Below, piece by piece: positions 48,577 to 57,589 of a DNA stretch of 64,000 nucleotides. Within the stretch, counting starts at the first letter, position 1; every line of letters starts with the position of its first letter. The translations under genes and the position numbers were made by a program. Under the pieces are notes generated by a model. The model worked only from the letters and a program-made list of their open reading frames with translations. It did not search any database and had not been told where the DNA came from. This DNA is from Bog-756 sp050014755 (GTDB lineage Bacteria; Actinomycetota; Acidimicrobiia; Acidimicrobiales; RAAP-2). The DNA is taken from positions 4,563 through 68,562 of the forward strand of contig JBEKCS010000011.1 in assembly GCA_050014755.1 (NCBI GenBank), written 5' to 3'.

Positions 48577-51270
48577 TCACTTGTCAGCAGTGCTCCGCGA
48601 CGCCGGGAGGTTGCCTTCAACCCTGTTCGTCGACCCGTGGCTCGGATGGCGAACGAAGCGGTATGCCCGGCGCCGAATACGCCGTTCCAGCCGCTCGACC
48701 TGAGTGGAAGCGATCCGGGGGGTCTTAGCGTGGGGCGCCCGATAGAAACGGGTTTTCGCCAGCTCGACCAGGAACAGGTATACGACCACCATCCCGAACA
48801 GGATGAGGAAGAACACCGTGGGTAGCGGCGTGAAGCCCAGCAGGTTGGCCAGTCCCGTGTACGGAAGGATCGCACCGACAAGGGCCGCCCCGGTCGGCAC
48901 GAGAAGCATGGGCAGGCTGGGCCGGCTCCGGAAGAACGGGACCCGCCGGGTCCGGATCACGTAGACGACGAGGGTCTGGGTGGCGATCGACTCGACGAAC
49001 CAACCGGTCCTGAACTCGACATGACCGGCGTGGAGCAGCGAGAGCATGACCCAGAAGGTGATGAAGTCGAAGATAGAGCTCACGGGACCGAACACGACCA
49101 TGAATCTCCGAATGAACTTCATGTCCCATGCCGCTGGCCGGGCGAGGGCCTCGGGGTCCACTCGGTCGGTTGGGATCACCAGCTGACCGGCGTTGTAGAG
49201 CAAGTTGTTGAGGAGGATCTGCGACGGCAGCATGGGTAGGAACGTCAGGAACGCAGAGGCACCGGCCGCACTGAACATGTTGCCGAAGTTCGAGGACGTA
49301 GCCATCAGGACGTACTTCATGGTGTTGGCGAAGATGCGGCGGCCCTCCATCACGCCCTCGGCAAGGACCCCGAGATCCTTTTCGAGAAGCACCACGTCAG
49401 CAGCGTCCTTGGCCACGTCGGTTCCTGAGTCCACCGAGATCCCGACATCGGCATGGTGCAGCGCCACCGCGTCGTTGACGCCGTCGCCGAGAAATGCGAC
49501 ATCCTTTCCGGTGCGACGAGCCACCTTGATGATCCGCGACTTCTGATCGGGGCTGATCCGGGCGAACACCGTTGTGGTCAGGATCGCCGCTTCGAGGTGG
49601 TCGTCGTCGAGTGACTCGACCTCGGCACCGTTGAGCACTCCGGCGCAGTCGACCCCGATGTCCGAGCACACCTTCGCCGCAACCAGGCCGTTGTCGCCGG
49701 TGATGATCTTGACCGCCACCCCCAGCCGCTCGAGTTTGGCGATCGAGGAGCCGGCGTCGGCCTTCGGGCGATCGGCGAAGGTCAAGAAACCTTCCAACGC
49801 CAGTCCGTGCTCGTCCGTGGCGGTGAGCGCCTCGACGCCCTCGGCGGAGCGGGTGGCCACGGCCACCACCCGGGCCCCCTCGGAGAACAGCGCCTCGAGT
49901 GCCTGCCGAGTTCCGTCGGGGACGTTCATGCACCGGTCCAGCACCACCTCGGGAGCGCCTTTGGTGATGATGAGCAGATGCCCGCCGGGGTCCTTCACCA
50001 GTACCGAGGCGAGCTGCCGTTCGTGGTCGAAGGGAAGGACGCCGAGCCTCTGATACGTACCGGTGGCGGCGGCCCCTTGCCCCGAAGCCGAAGCGGGGGC
50101 CAACCACAAGGCCTGGTCCAATGCATTCCCCCCGACCGGTTTCCCCTCGGTGACGGTCGCTTCGTTGCACACGAGGCCGAGTAGAACTGGGCGATCGCTC
50201 GCGCGCCCGTTGGCATCCAACGCCCTCTCGAAAGTAATGGCCCCTTCGGTGAGGGTGCCCGTCTTGTCGGTGAAAAGGATCTCGATGTTGCCCAGGTCCT
50301 CGATGGCAACAAGTCGCTTCACGAGGACCTTCTTCGCCGCAAGCGCGCTCGAACCGGCGGAGAGGCTCACCGTGACGATGGCCGGCATCATTTCAGGGGC
50401 GATGCCCACGGCGATGGCCAATGAGAAGAGCAGTGCCTCGATGAGGGGCCGATGCAGTAGCACGTTGACGATGAAGATGAACCCGGTCAGGACGGCCGCC
50501 ACCCCGAACAAGAATCGCGAGAAACGCGACAGACCCGTTTCAAAGGCAGTCTGGCTCTGCTTCTCGGACAGGCCTGCAGCGATCTGCCCGAAGGCGGTGC
50601 TGGCTCCGATCCGAACCACGACGCCAAGAGCCGATCCCTGATGGACGATCGTCCCCATGAAGGCGCACCCCGGCTGGTCCAGCGGCTGGTGGCCGGTAAC
50701 GGGCGCCGCCGACTTGGCCACTGGCATTGACTCGCCGGTCAGCACGCCTTCGTCGCACTCGAGTTCGTCGACCTTCAGCAGACGGATGTCCGCCGGTACC
50801 AGGACGCCGATACGGAGCGACACCACGTCGCCGGGTACGAGGTTCGTGACCGCAACCCGGCTCTCCTGTCCGTCCCTGCGAACTTCGGTCTCCTGTCGGA
50901 TCTTGGCGCGGAGAGAGGCCATCGCCACCTCCGCCCGATACTCGTTGAAGAAACCCAATCCGACACTCAAGGCGACGATCACGGCGATGATCACCGCGTT
51001 CGTACCGCCTCCGGTCAACCCCGATATCAATGCGGCGATCAGCAGCAGGATCAGGATGGGGTTACGGAGCTGGCGGAAGAGGACGGCGCTGGCGTGCACC
51101 CGATGCGTTCCGAGCGCGTTTGGCCCAAACTGCGCCAGTCGCTCGGCCGCCTCGTCGGACGACAGACCGTCAGGACCGCTCCCGAGGCGCGACAGCACCT
51201 CGTCGGGCGCCAGGCCGGCGGCGTCGACGAGGTCCAGCTCGCCGACGGGTGCACGCGCGGCCACAACCAC
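48577..51270 (-). CDS. mgtA: magnesium-translocating P-type ATPase (MgtA-like)
   Basis: An 897-residue P-type ATPase of type III. Visible motifs: actuator TGES (GVLTGESMPV), phosphorylation site DKTGTLT (Asp335), KGAPE in the nucleotide domain, GDGVNDAVAL in the hinge, and a transmembrane region 4 with VGIAPEMMPAIV. C-terminal helices (NLLYNAGQLVIPTDRVDPE, WFVESIATQTLVVYVIRTRR) fit MgtA/MgtB rather than calcium or heavy-metal pumps. It would drive Mg2+ uptake across the cytoplasmic membrane. The C-terminus has a basic extension of about 40 residues (VERLERRIRRRAYRFVRHPS). GTG start; no mgtC nearby. Confidence 0.88.
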   Translation of the reverse strand: MVVAARAPVGELDLVDAAGLAPDEVLSRLGSGPDGLSSDEAAERLAQFGPNALGTHRVHASAVLFRQLRNPILILLLIAALISGLTGGGTNAVIIAVIVALSVGLGFFNEYRAEVAMASLRAKIRQETEVRRDGQESRVAVTNLVPGDVVSLRIGVLVPADIRLLKVDELECDEGVLTGESMPVAKSAAPVTGHQPLDQPGCAFMGTIVHQGSALGVVVRIGASTAFGQIAAGLSEKQSQTAFETGLSRFSRFLFGVAAVLTGFIFIVNVLLHRPLIEALLFSLAIAVGIAPEMMPAIVTVSLSAGSSALAAKKVLVKRLVAIEDLGNIEILFTDKTGTLTEGAITFERALDANGRASDRPVLLGLVCNEATVTEGKPVGGNALDQALWLAPASASGQGAAATGTYQRLGVLPFDHERQLASVLVKDPGGHLLIITKGAPEVVLDRCMNVPDGTRQALEALFSEGARVVAVATRSAEGVEALTATDEHGLALEGFLTFADRPKADAGSSIAKLERLGVAVKIITGDNGLVAAKVCSDIGVDCAGVLNGAEVESLDDDHLEAAILTTTVFARISPDQKSRIIKVARRTGKDVAFLGDGVNDAVALHHADVGISVDSGTDVAKDAADVVLLEKDLGVLAEGVMEGRRIFANTMKYVLMATSSNFGNMFSAAGASAFLTFLPMLPSQILLNNLLYNAGQLVIPTDRVDPEALARPAAWDMKFIRRFMVVFGPVSSIFDFITFWVMLSLLHAGHVEFRTGWFVESIATQTLVVYVIRTRRVPFFRSRPSLPMLLVPTGAALVGAILPYTGLANLLGFTPLPTVFFLILFGMVVVYLFLVELAKTRFYRAPHAKTPRIASTQVERLERRIRRRAYRFVRHPSHGSTNRVEGNLPASRSTADK

Positions 51271-51653
51271 AGGCCAAGTCTGACTGCCCGGTCGCTAGAT
51301 CGCCAGAGCGATTGGTCACCGTCTGCGCCAGGGGGAACGGCATCCCCGCGAAACTGAGGATTCTCTCCCTACGCGAGGGGCCCGCTTTCGCCTTGGACGC
51401 ATCCCGCGATACTGCGTACCGGGGTCTTGTTTGCCGACCCACCAATCGCCTAGCCGAAGGCCGCTGATCCGACATGACCGGGGTATTCCCGAACGGTGAC
51501 GGGACTGGGAACGTGGAGTCCAACCCTCTCGAGAGTCGGATTCTGCGGGGTTCGCCGCAACTTCGGTATATGACGTGATGGGACGATGCTCGAACCCCCG
51601 CCGGTGGGCAACGACGTCGATCACTCCTCAGCCGCCGACCCGCGACCACTCGT
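51271..51653. other. intergenic region upstream of mgtA; contains one copy of the TCGAACCC repeat
   Basis: Intergenic region between the mgtA start and the alpha/beta hydrolase stop, both on the minus strand. The GTGATGGGAC-type repeat is at 51574-51598. It presumably holds the mgtA promoter and possible Mg-responsive leader; no attenuator could be identified. Confidence 0.4.
51574..51598 (+). repeat. dispersed repeat copy D (GTGATGGGAC ... TCGAACCCC)
   Basis: Shares GTGATGGGAC-x-A-x-G-x-TCGAACCCC with the copy at 59902-59935; weaker match to copies at 59784 and 63281. Confidence 0.5.
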
Positions 51654-52664
51654 TCATCCGGCGAGGAAGCCACTGATCGCGGCGTTTGCCTCGTCGGGCG
51701 CTTCGAAGGGCCAGAAGTGGCCGGCATCGAGGATCGCGGCGTCGCTGCCGGCGGGCAGCTTGGCCAGAACCTCGGGGTCGGTGTAGAACTCGCGGGGCTG
51801 GAGCGGATCGTGAGCCCCCTGGAGCAGCAGCACGGGGCACCGCCACGATCGGATCAGCCTTTCTCGCCGGTCGATCCACTCTTGGCGGAACGACGACGAG
51901 TTGAAATAGCGCGGCACTGCCCTGGAGATTCCCGGGTGGCTGAATTCAGTGACAGTGCGAGCGAGATCGGCACTGGACACCGGGCGCTCCGTCAGCAACG
52001 TGTACGCCATGCATACGAAGCGGCGAGGGTCAGAGAGCATGGCCGTGGCATTCGGGTCGGTGAAGAGCGCCTCTTGGGGGTGCAGGTCTGGGTGGAGGTG
52101 CCACAGGTGCTGTTGGCCGCGCCCGTAACGAACGACGCGGTCGCCGAGCTTTGCCACGAGGTGGTCACCCGGTGGCGTTCCGCGGTCGTGGGTGATCAGG
52201 TTGAAGCGGTCGATGCCGAGCTGGTCGATCAGCGCCACCAGTTGGTCGGCGACGCCTTCTTGGCGGTAGTCGCCGGTGCGCTTCTCGGATTGGCCGTAGC
52301 CCTTGAGGTCGATGGCCAGGCAACGGTAGGTGTCGCCGAGCGCGTCGAGAGCGTGGTGCCACTGCCACCAAGAGTCCGGAACGCCGTGGAGGAAGATCAC
52401 CGTTTCGGCGTCGGCGGGGCCGCATTCGACGAGATGCCATTGCACCGTCTCGCTGTCACCAGGCGCGTCGATGAAGCGGTGAACGACGGTGACCCGGCCG
52501 AGGTTCTCTGTCTCCCCGTCGGAGTTCGGATCGGGCGGGGACGTGTCCGGCAGCGTCGACATCAGTTCCTCGACCCCGTTCAACCGTTCCTGTTGGCGGG
52601 CGAGTCCCTCTCGGATCCGAGCGGGTGGTTCGGTGTAGGCATGCCGCGGGGGTGGTGTCGTCAT
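51654..52664 (-). CDS. alpha/beta hydrolase (epoxide hydrolase/haloalkane dehalogenase-like)
   Basis: The 336-residue protein has the fold motifs VIFLHGVPDSWWQWHHALDA (oxyanion HG), the nucleophile region LITHDRGTPPGDHL with an Asp, and catalytic His in LDAGHFWPFEAPDEA. The Asp nucleophile points to epoxide hydrolase or dehalogenase chemistry. The elbow is unusual, however: HDRGTPP replaces the common HDWGG, and YGRGQQHLWHLHP follows. It lies downstream of PNPOx-family and TetR genes in one operon, so it is presumably derepressed along with them. Confidence 0.8.
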   Translation of the reverse strand: MTTPPPRHAYTEPPARIREGLARQQERLNGVEELMSTLPDTSPPDPNSDGETENLGRVTVVHRFIDAPGDSETVQWHLVECGPADAETVIFLHGVPDSWWQWHHALDALGDTYRCLAIDLKGYGQSEKRTGDYRQEGVADQLVALIDQLGIDRFNLITHDRGTPPGDHLVAKLGDRVVRYGRGQQHLWHLHPDLHPQEALFTDPNATAMLSDPRRFVCMAYTLLTERPVSSADLARTVTEFSHPGISRAVPRYFNSSSFRQEWIDRRERLIRSWRCPVLLLQGAHDPLQPREFYTDPEVLAKLPAGSDAAILDAGHFWPFEAPDEANAAISGFLAG

Positions 52665-52725
52665 CTGGTGGTCACTCCTCTTGTGTGTCCTGGTTCGTGA
52701 GGTGGCAGGTCGAAGTCGATGAACC

Positions 52726-53391
52726 TCACCGGTGTGTGCTGATCGCCGCGGCCAGAACCACGCCGGCCTCCGTGGTCACCGACGCGGCGTCCTCGACGGT
52801 GAGGCCGAGACCACCGAGCAACGTCTCGGCCAGGCCTCGGTCGAGATCGCCCAGGCTGGCTTGGGGCCATCCGAGGTCATTCGCCCGCAGGGCAGCCATC
52901 ACCGCGCCTCCCACGGTCACGGTCGCCGCCGCTAGACGATCGCCCCGGAAGCGCCCGGCGCTCACGCCGGCTTCAAGGTCGCGGAGCATGCGCTGGTGGA
53001 GACCCTCCCATAGCCGGCTGTCGCCGGAGAAGCCGAACCGGACGAGGAGGGCGGCGAGCTGCGGCTGTTCGATCGCGGTACGGACCATGTGCCGGATAGC
53101 GACTGCCACGATGAGCGCGGGATCGTCGAGTCCGGCGGTGAGTGCGTCGTTGGTTCGGCCCAGATCGTCGAGCACCTCGTCGACGACGGCTTCGAGCAGT
53201 GCCTCTTTGGTGTCGAAGTACCCGTAGAACGTGCCGAAGCCCACGTCCGCGGCCTGGGTCACGTCAGCCACAGTGAGGGCATCGGGTCCCTTCTCGACGA
53301 CAAGGTGCCGGGCCGCGGCCACGAGCGCAGCCCGGGTTGTACGCCGGCGTCGCTCCCGGCGTCCGAGTCCAGGATCTCCTTCGGCCGTCAT
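52726..53391 (-). CDS. TetR family regulator
   Basis: The 221-residue protein carries a TetR HTH (TRAALVAAARHLVVEKGPDALTVADVTQAADVGFGTFYGYFDTKEALL, spanning ~15-65). Its ATG overlaps the stop of the PNPOx-family gene by 4 bp. The perfect palindrome at 53843-53862 upstream of that gene is the likely operator and faces the divergent peroxiredoxin gene, so one regulator could control both directions. Confidence 0.88.
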   Translation of the reverse strand: MTAEGDPGLGRRERRRRTTRAALVAAARHLVVEKGPDALTVADVTQAADVGFGTFYGYFDTKEALLEAVVDEVLDDLGRTNDALTAGLDDPALIVAVAIRHMVRTAIEQPQLAALLVRFGFSGDSRLWEGLHQRMLRDLEAGVSAGRFRGDRLAAATVTVGGAVMAALRANDLGWPQASLGDLDRGLAETLLGGLGLTVEDAASVTTEAGVVLAAAISTHR

Positions 53392-53798
53392 TCGGCTGGC
53401 AGGTACGACGCGCCGTAGGCGCGCCCGATCTCGATGTCGAGCAGTACCCGGTCCATCCCGGCCAGCAGTTCGTCGGTGAGCTCTGGTGGCTCGTCCCCCG
53501 AGATGCGAGCGAACAGGCGAGCGGTGTGATCGGCGATCTGGTTCACCCGCAGCGCCGCGGCTCCCTCCACTGTGACCGAGGGAAAGGGCGGCTCGCGGCC
53601 CATCACGCACAGCGAGGCCCATCCGGAGCGCTCCACGTCCTTGGCCTTGCCCCGCTTGGGCTCGGTCGACACGAGGATGTGATCACCCTCGAGGAGGAAG
53701 TACACGACGGACTGCCGTGCCCGGCCGTCCGGGCGGATGGTCGAGAGCACTCCAGCGCGCTCAGCCTCGAGGAACGCGCGCACGCTCGGAGCGATCAC
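53388..53798 (-). CDS. pyridoxamine 5'-phosphate oxidase-like flavin/F420 protein
   Basis: A 136-residue split-barrel protein: GVLSTIRPDGRARQSVVYFLLEGDHILVSTEPKRGKAKDVERS is the classic PNPOx-like N-terminal pattern (the Arg/Lys-rich part binds flavin or F420 phosphate). In actinobacteria such small members usually use F420. The GTG at 53798 is preferred, because a longer frame would run through the operator at 53843-53862. First gene of the operon PNPOx-TetR-hydrolase. Confidence 0.75.
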   Translation of the reverse strand: MIAPSVRAFLEAERAGVLSTIRPDGRARQSVVYFLLEGDHILVSTEPKRGKAKDVERSGWASLCVMGREPPFPSVTVEGAAALRVNQIADHTARLFARISGDEPPELTDELLAGMDRVLLDIEIGRAYGASYLPAE

Positions 53799-53842
53799 CG
53801 GACGACCGCCCTCGAGGGGACCGCACGCTGCGCACTCCGAAT

Positions 53843-53862
53843 ACTTGATTGAGTCATCAAGT
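53843..53862. promoter_or_regulatory. palindromic TetR operator
   Basis: ACTTGAT-TGAGTC-ATCAAGT, perfect 7-bp arms, located between the divergent PNPOx operon and the peroxiredoxin gene. Confidence 0.8.
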
Positions 53863-53969
53863 TCGATACACTGACCGGAAATACGAAGGATGTCAAGCAT
53901 CGATAGGTCAGGTACCGGCGATGGCGCGCCTGCAGGGACGATCGAGGCCAACGAGGACAGGAGACAGGC

Positions 53970-54728
53970 GTGACTGAGCCCACCGCAACGGCACTGGGAC
54001 AGGTGCTCGGGCCGATGATGGAGCGACTCGACCAACGCGCCGGTGGCAAATCGAAGCCATTGACCGATCAGCTCGCAGTCGCGCGTGAGACGCTCGGCGC
54101 CGACCGTCCCCGCCAGGAGATGGAAGCGGTGCACGAGGCGCAGAGGCAGCTCGGTGCGCTGTCCTTCGACGATGCGATCCAGGTGGGGGATCACGCGCCC
54201 CTCTTCGAGCTCCCCGACGCACACGGTGCGTCCTTCCGACTGGCGGACGCACTGCTCGATGGGCCCGTCGTGTTGAGCTTCTATCGTGGCGCGTGGTGCC
54301 CGTTCTGCAACCTCGAGCTGCGGGCACTCGAGGCCCGACGCGAGGAGCTGGAGGCGTTGGGTGCCTCGCTCGTTGCCGTTTCGCCCCAGGCGCCCGCCTT
54401 TTCCGAACTGTCAGCGTCCCTGAACGAGCTGCACTTCAGCGTGCTCTCGGATGCGGGCAACGCCGTAGCTCGCCTGTTCGGCATCGTGATCGAGATCCCG
54501 GAGGCAATCCGTCGCCACCAGGCGGAACTCGGCCTCGATGTCGCCGAGATCAATGCCGACGGAAAACGCGAGGTCCCGACTCCGGCGACCTACGTCATCG
54601 ATCAAGAGGGCATTGTGCGCTACGCGTATCTGAACGGCGAGTATCGCTACCGGGCCGATCCGGATGACGTGGTCGAGACCGTGCGAGCTGTCGTCGCCAA
54701 CGCGGACGCGTCCGACGTCAGTAGCTGA
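53970..54728 (+). CDS. AhpC/TSA-type peroxiredoxin-like protein (first copy)
   Basis: A 252-residue thioredoxin-fold protein. Active-site region SFYRGAWCPFCNLELRALE has a CxxC motif instead of the single Cys of most peroxiredoxins. Followed by LVAVSPQAPAFSELS and ATYVIDQEGIVRYAYLNGEYRYRADP. The N-terminal ~70 residues are an extra helical extension. Members reduce peroxides or act as thiol oxidoreductases. GTG start with AGGAGA upstream. Divergent from a TetR operon with shared palindrome. A paralogue is at 56014-56649. Confidence 0.85.
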   Translation: MTEPTATALGQVLGPMMERLDQRAGGKSKPLTDQLAVARETLGADRPRQEMEAVHEAQRQLGALSFDDAIQVGDHAPLFELPDAHGASFRLADALLDGPVVLSFYRGAWCPFCNLELRALEARREELEALGASLVAVSPQAPAFSELSASLNELHFSVLSDAGNAVARLFGIVIEIPEAIRRHQAELGLDVAEINADGKREVPTPATYVIDQEGIVRYAYLNGEYRYRADPDDVVETVRAVVANADASDVSS

Positions 54729-54781
54729 CCCTCCATACATTGGAAGGAGCCTGGGCTGAGCGCGAGGTGCATAATCGGGTC

Positions 54782-55246
54782 GTGGCCAATCTCAACTACA
54801 GAGAGTCGATCGTCATCGCCCGCTCGCCGGAGGATCTCTACGACATGGTCTCGGACATCACCCGGATGGGAGAGTGGAGTCCGGAGTGCAAGGTCTGTTG
54901 GTGGGACGAAGGTGCCGGACCGAAGGCTGGGGCGTGGTTCACCGGTCGGAATGAAACTTCCGGTCGGACATGGGAGACCAGATCACAGGTTGCCGTCGCC
55001 GACCGTGGCCGTGAGTTCGCCTTCATCGTCGGGGGCGACCGCGTCCGATGGGGCTACGAGTTCGTGCGTGTCCCTGGTGGGACCGAGGTGACGGAATCGT
55101 GGGAGTTCCTGCCCGGTGGTCAGGCGTTCTTCGAGCAGACGTTCGGTGAAGACGCACCGGCCCGGATCGTCGAACGGGCCGAATCGGCCCGCATGGGCAT
55201 TCCTGTAACGCTTGCGGCGATCAGAGTCGCCGCCGAAGCTGAGTAG
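54782..55246 (+). CDS. SRPBCC (polyketide cyclase-like) family protein
   Basis: A ~154-residue helix-grip protein: RESIVIARSPEDLYDMVSDITRMGEWSPECKVCWWDEG, FIVGGDRVRWGYEFVRVPGG and TEVTESWEFLPGG are typical of SRPBCC coenzyme/lipid-binding proteins. Start uncertain: GTG 54782, GTG 54767 or TTG 54740. It follows the peroxiredoxin gene by about 50 bp and is probably co-transcribed. Confidence 0.75.
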   Translation: MANLNYRESIVIARSPEDLYDMVSDITRMGEWSPECKVCWWDEGAGPKAGAWFTGRNETSGRTWETRSQVAVADRGREFAFIVGGDRVRWGYEFVRVPGGTEVTESWEFLPGGQAFFEQTFGEDAPARIVERAESARMGIPVTLAAIRVAAEAE

Positions 55247-55307
55247 GGACCGATCAGCCACGAGACGAGGGCCACGAAGAATGCTGAGGACACGGCCCCG
55301 ATGCCCG

Positions 55308-55934
55308 TCAGGCGCTGGCGAACGTACGCAGATGGTCGATCGCCGCGTCGAGAGCGACCGCGAGCGGGGTCTCGTCTTGAAGCGCCTTGGACATGAGCAG
55401 GCCTCCCTGCAGTGATGCCAACGTGGCCGTCGCCAAGCGCTCGGGATCGGCATCGGCCCGCAGCCTCCCTGAATTCCGCAGTCGTCCCAACGCATCTTCC
55501 AGGAGCAGCTGCCACGAGTCGAACGCTTCGTGGATATCTAGCCGACCCACGCCGGACTCGCCGATGAGCTCATTGGCCAGAGTGCCGAGGGGGCAGCCGG
55601 ACCACTGTGGTGCCTGCTGTTGGAATGCCACGATGGAGTCCGCCCAGCGCTGCAGGTCATCCACCGACTTCACGGTGGCGAGCAGGTCCCCTTGGAATGC
55701 GAGGATTCGATCCCGCACGCAGACCACCACCGCGGCGACGAGCTCGTCCTTGCTCGCAAAGTAGTGGTACATCTGCGACTTGCTGGTCGAGGTCACCCGG
55801 CCCACTTCGTCCAGGCTCACCGTCGCCACGCCACGCTCCACCATCAGGTCGGACGCCGCCTCGACGATCCGCTGGCGCGTCTCGCGCCCCTTGACCGTCA
55901 ACGGACGGTCGCTGATGGTGTCGGCTCCGGACAT
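55308..55934 (-). CDS. TetR family regulator (divergent from peroxiredoxin 2)
   Basis: A 208-residue TetR protein with HTH at ~15-60 (TRQRIVEAASDLMVERGVATVSLDEVGRVTSTSKSQMYHYFASKDELV). Two TGGACT-N4-AGTCCA palindromes (55950-55965, 55983-55998) sit between it and the divergent peroxiredoxin start, and are the likely operators for autorepression and control of the peroxiredoxin. Confidence 0.9.
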   Translation of the reverse strand: MSGADTISDRPLTVKGRETRQRIVEAASDLMVERGVATVSLDEVGRVTSTSKSQMYHYFASKDELVAAVVVCVRDRILAFQGDLLATVKSVDDLQRWADSIVAFQQQAPQWSGCPLGTLANELIGESGVGRLDIHEAFDSWQLLLEDALGRLRNSGRLRADADPERLATATLASLQGGLLMSKALQDETPLAVALDAAIDHLRTFASA

Positions 55935-55949
55935 GCAGGTCTCCAGTAG

Positions 55950-55965
55950 TGGACTTGACAGTCCA
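55950..55965. promoter_or_regulatory. TetR operator, site 1 (TGGACTTGACAGTCCA)
   Basis: 6-bp arms TGGACT/AGTCCA with 4-bp spacer; flanks extend partly to GTAG ... CTAC. Centre 33 bp from site 2. Confidence 0.8.
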
Positions 55966-55982
55966 TTCTACTCCTGTGAGTA

Positions 55983-55998
55983 TGGACTGCACAGTCCA
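55983..55998. promoter_or_regulatory. TetR operator, site 2 (TGGACTGCACAGTCCA)
   Basis: Same arms as site 1 with spacer GCAC; 15 bp before the peroxiredoxin ATG. Spacing of three helical turns suits cooperative binding of two dimers. Confidence 0.8.
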
Positions 55999-56013
55999 CT
56001 TTGAGGAGTCGTC

Positions 56014-56649
56014 ATGGATGCGCTAGCTACCCAGTTGAACGAGATCACCACGCAGATCCCGACCCAGATCGCCGGACGGATCAAGACGGGAGTGGACGAG
56101 GTCACCACCTCCGGAGTCGCACCAGGTCTCGCCATCGGCGACACCGCACCAGACTTCACGCTGAGCGACGCGGTCGGCAACCAAGTCGCGCTCGGTGACC
56201 TGCTTGCCAAGGGCCCGGTCGTGGTCACCTTCTACCGGGGGGAATGGTGCCCCTATTGCAATCTGCAGCTCCGGGCCCTGCAGCAGGCATTGCCGGAGAT
56301 CCAGGCTGCAGGGGCGACGCTCGTGGCGATCAGCCCGCAGGCGCCTGACCATGGCCTGACGATGACCGAGAAGCACGACCTGGCCTTCCCGGTGTTGAGT
56401 GATCTCGACCAGTCGGTCAGCGAGGCTTACGAGGTCCGATTCGACGTCACCGGTGAACTGGAAGACCTCCAGGTCAACGTGTTCCAGAACGACCCTGCCG
56501 TGCAGAACGCCGATGGTCGACGCTCGCTGCCCGTCCCCTCCACGTTCGTCATCGACCGCGACGGCGTCGTGAGATTCGCCTCCGTCAATGCCGACTGGCG
56601 GGTGCGCGTGGAGCCGGCAGACGTGATCGCTGCACTCAGGGCGCTCTGA
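56014..56649 (+). CDS. AhpC/TSA-type peroxiredoxin-like protein (second copy)
   Basis: A 211-residue protein like that at 53970-54728 but with a shorter N-terminal helix: VVVTFYRGEWCPYCNLQLRALQQALPEIQ with CxxC, LVAISPQAPDHGLTM and STFVIDRDGVVRFASVNADWRVRVEP. The two share the FYRGxWCPxCNLxLRAL active site, marking them as paralogues. Divergent from its own TetR gene with two operator sites. ATG with GAGGAG upstream. Confidence 0.88.
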   Translation: MDALATQLNEITTQIPTQIAGRIKTGVDEVTTSGVAPGLAIGDTAPDFTLSDAVGNQVALGDLLAKGPVVVTFYRGEWCPYCNLQLRALQQALPEIQAAGATLVAISPQAPDHGLTMTEKHDLAFPVLSDLDQSVSEAYEVRFDVTGELEDLQVNVFQNDPAVQNADGRRSLPVPSTFVIDRDGVVRFASVNADWRVRVEPADVIAALRAL

Positions 56650-57589
56650 CCCCATCGTCAATTGGGGCGCATTGCAGCGATCGAGTCATGCCTGCCAACA
56701 GACTGGCCAGATGGGGGAGCGGCTGCCGAGACGGTGGGTCTCCAGGTCCAAGATCCGAGTGCTCAGTTCCATTGGCGTCCGTGTCCGCGAAGATTGGCTG
56801 CCCACTATTGGCAACACGTCGGGGATAGCTGCTGGCACGCGAGGCGGCAGCGCTATCCCTACCGGCGGGTGGCTGGCGCATCGACTGCACCCAGTGAATC
56901 AACGCCGAGCCAGCCGGCGTCCGCTTTCCGTGTCGATCGGCGTGTAGTTCATCTCGAAGTGGTGGTAGAGCGTGGACTCGTCCGCTCGGGAGAGCTCCTC
57001 ACCGTGCATCTCGATGTCGGGTGCAGTCCGGACCGCCTCCTTGGTCACCTCGACGTGCAGATCCTCAGGACCGATCTGAACGCCGGCAAGTGTGAACCGT
57101 CGGCGATGGCCACGGCCAGATGGGTGAGGACGATGCCGGGATCGTGGGTGTGCCAGTTGATCCCGCACGCCGACATCGCAGTCGACATCGCTTCGGTCAG
57201 GCCGCTGCGATCGGCCAGTTCGGACAACAGCGCGGTGCCGGCGTGGGACACCAGGTTCTTCCCGTCGGTGGTCACCCTCATCGATTGGGTGGCGCGACTA
57301 TCGTGCACCTTCGAGGAGCCCTCCTCCTGGTTTGGATTTGCTGCCTTAGCACCAGTAATTCTTCCAGGTCAGGAGGGTTCTTTCGCGGACGCGGATACCA
57401 CCGAATCAGAGGCGGGACGAATTTTCGAGGCTATAGAGACGACTCGATAGCCCCACCGATGCAGTTGGGCCGGCGTAGGAGCAGGATCGCATCTGCCCTT
57501 GACGCCTGGATGGGTAGGGCGCTGTCCGGCGAGGAATGTTGACCTCCGCGTGCGGGCGGGAGCAGTGGTTCGTCCATTCTTGAACACTC
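56650..57589. other. gene-poor stretch with transposase remnant
   Basis: No intact gene is convincing. Long open frames on both strands look like shadows of old coding sequence. The only recognisable piece is a fragment of an IS1380-type transposase at 57045-57308. Below it, the region around 57310-57400 has CCTTCGAGGAGC and CAGGAGGGTTC, which may be remnants of IS ends. Confidence 0.5.
57045..57308 (-). pseudogene. IS1380 family transposase, N-terminal fragment
   Basis: An 87-residue piece with MRVTTDGKNLVSHAGTALL, SELADRSGLTEAMSTAM, HDPGIVLTHLAVAIADGS, which is the N-terminus of actinobacterial IS1380 transposases. The reading then departs from the family, and the DDE domain is absent, so the element is dead. 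Confidence 0.7.

Noticed and set aside
56662..57450. 262-residue plus-strand open frame
   Set aside because: It lies opposite the IS1380 remnant, has no family match, and its composition looks antisense.
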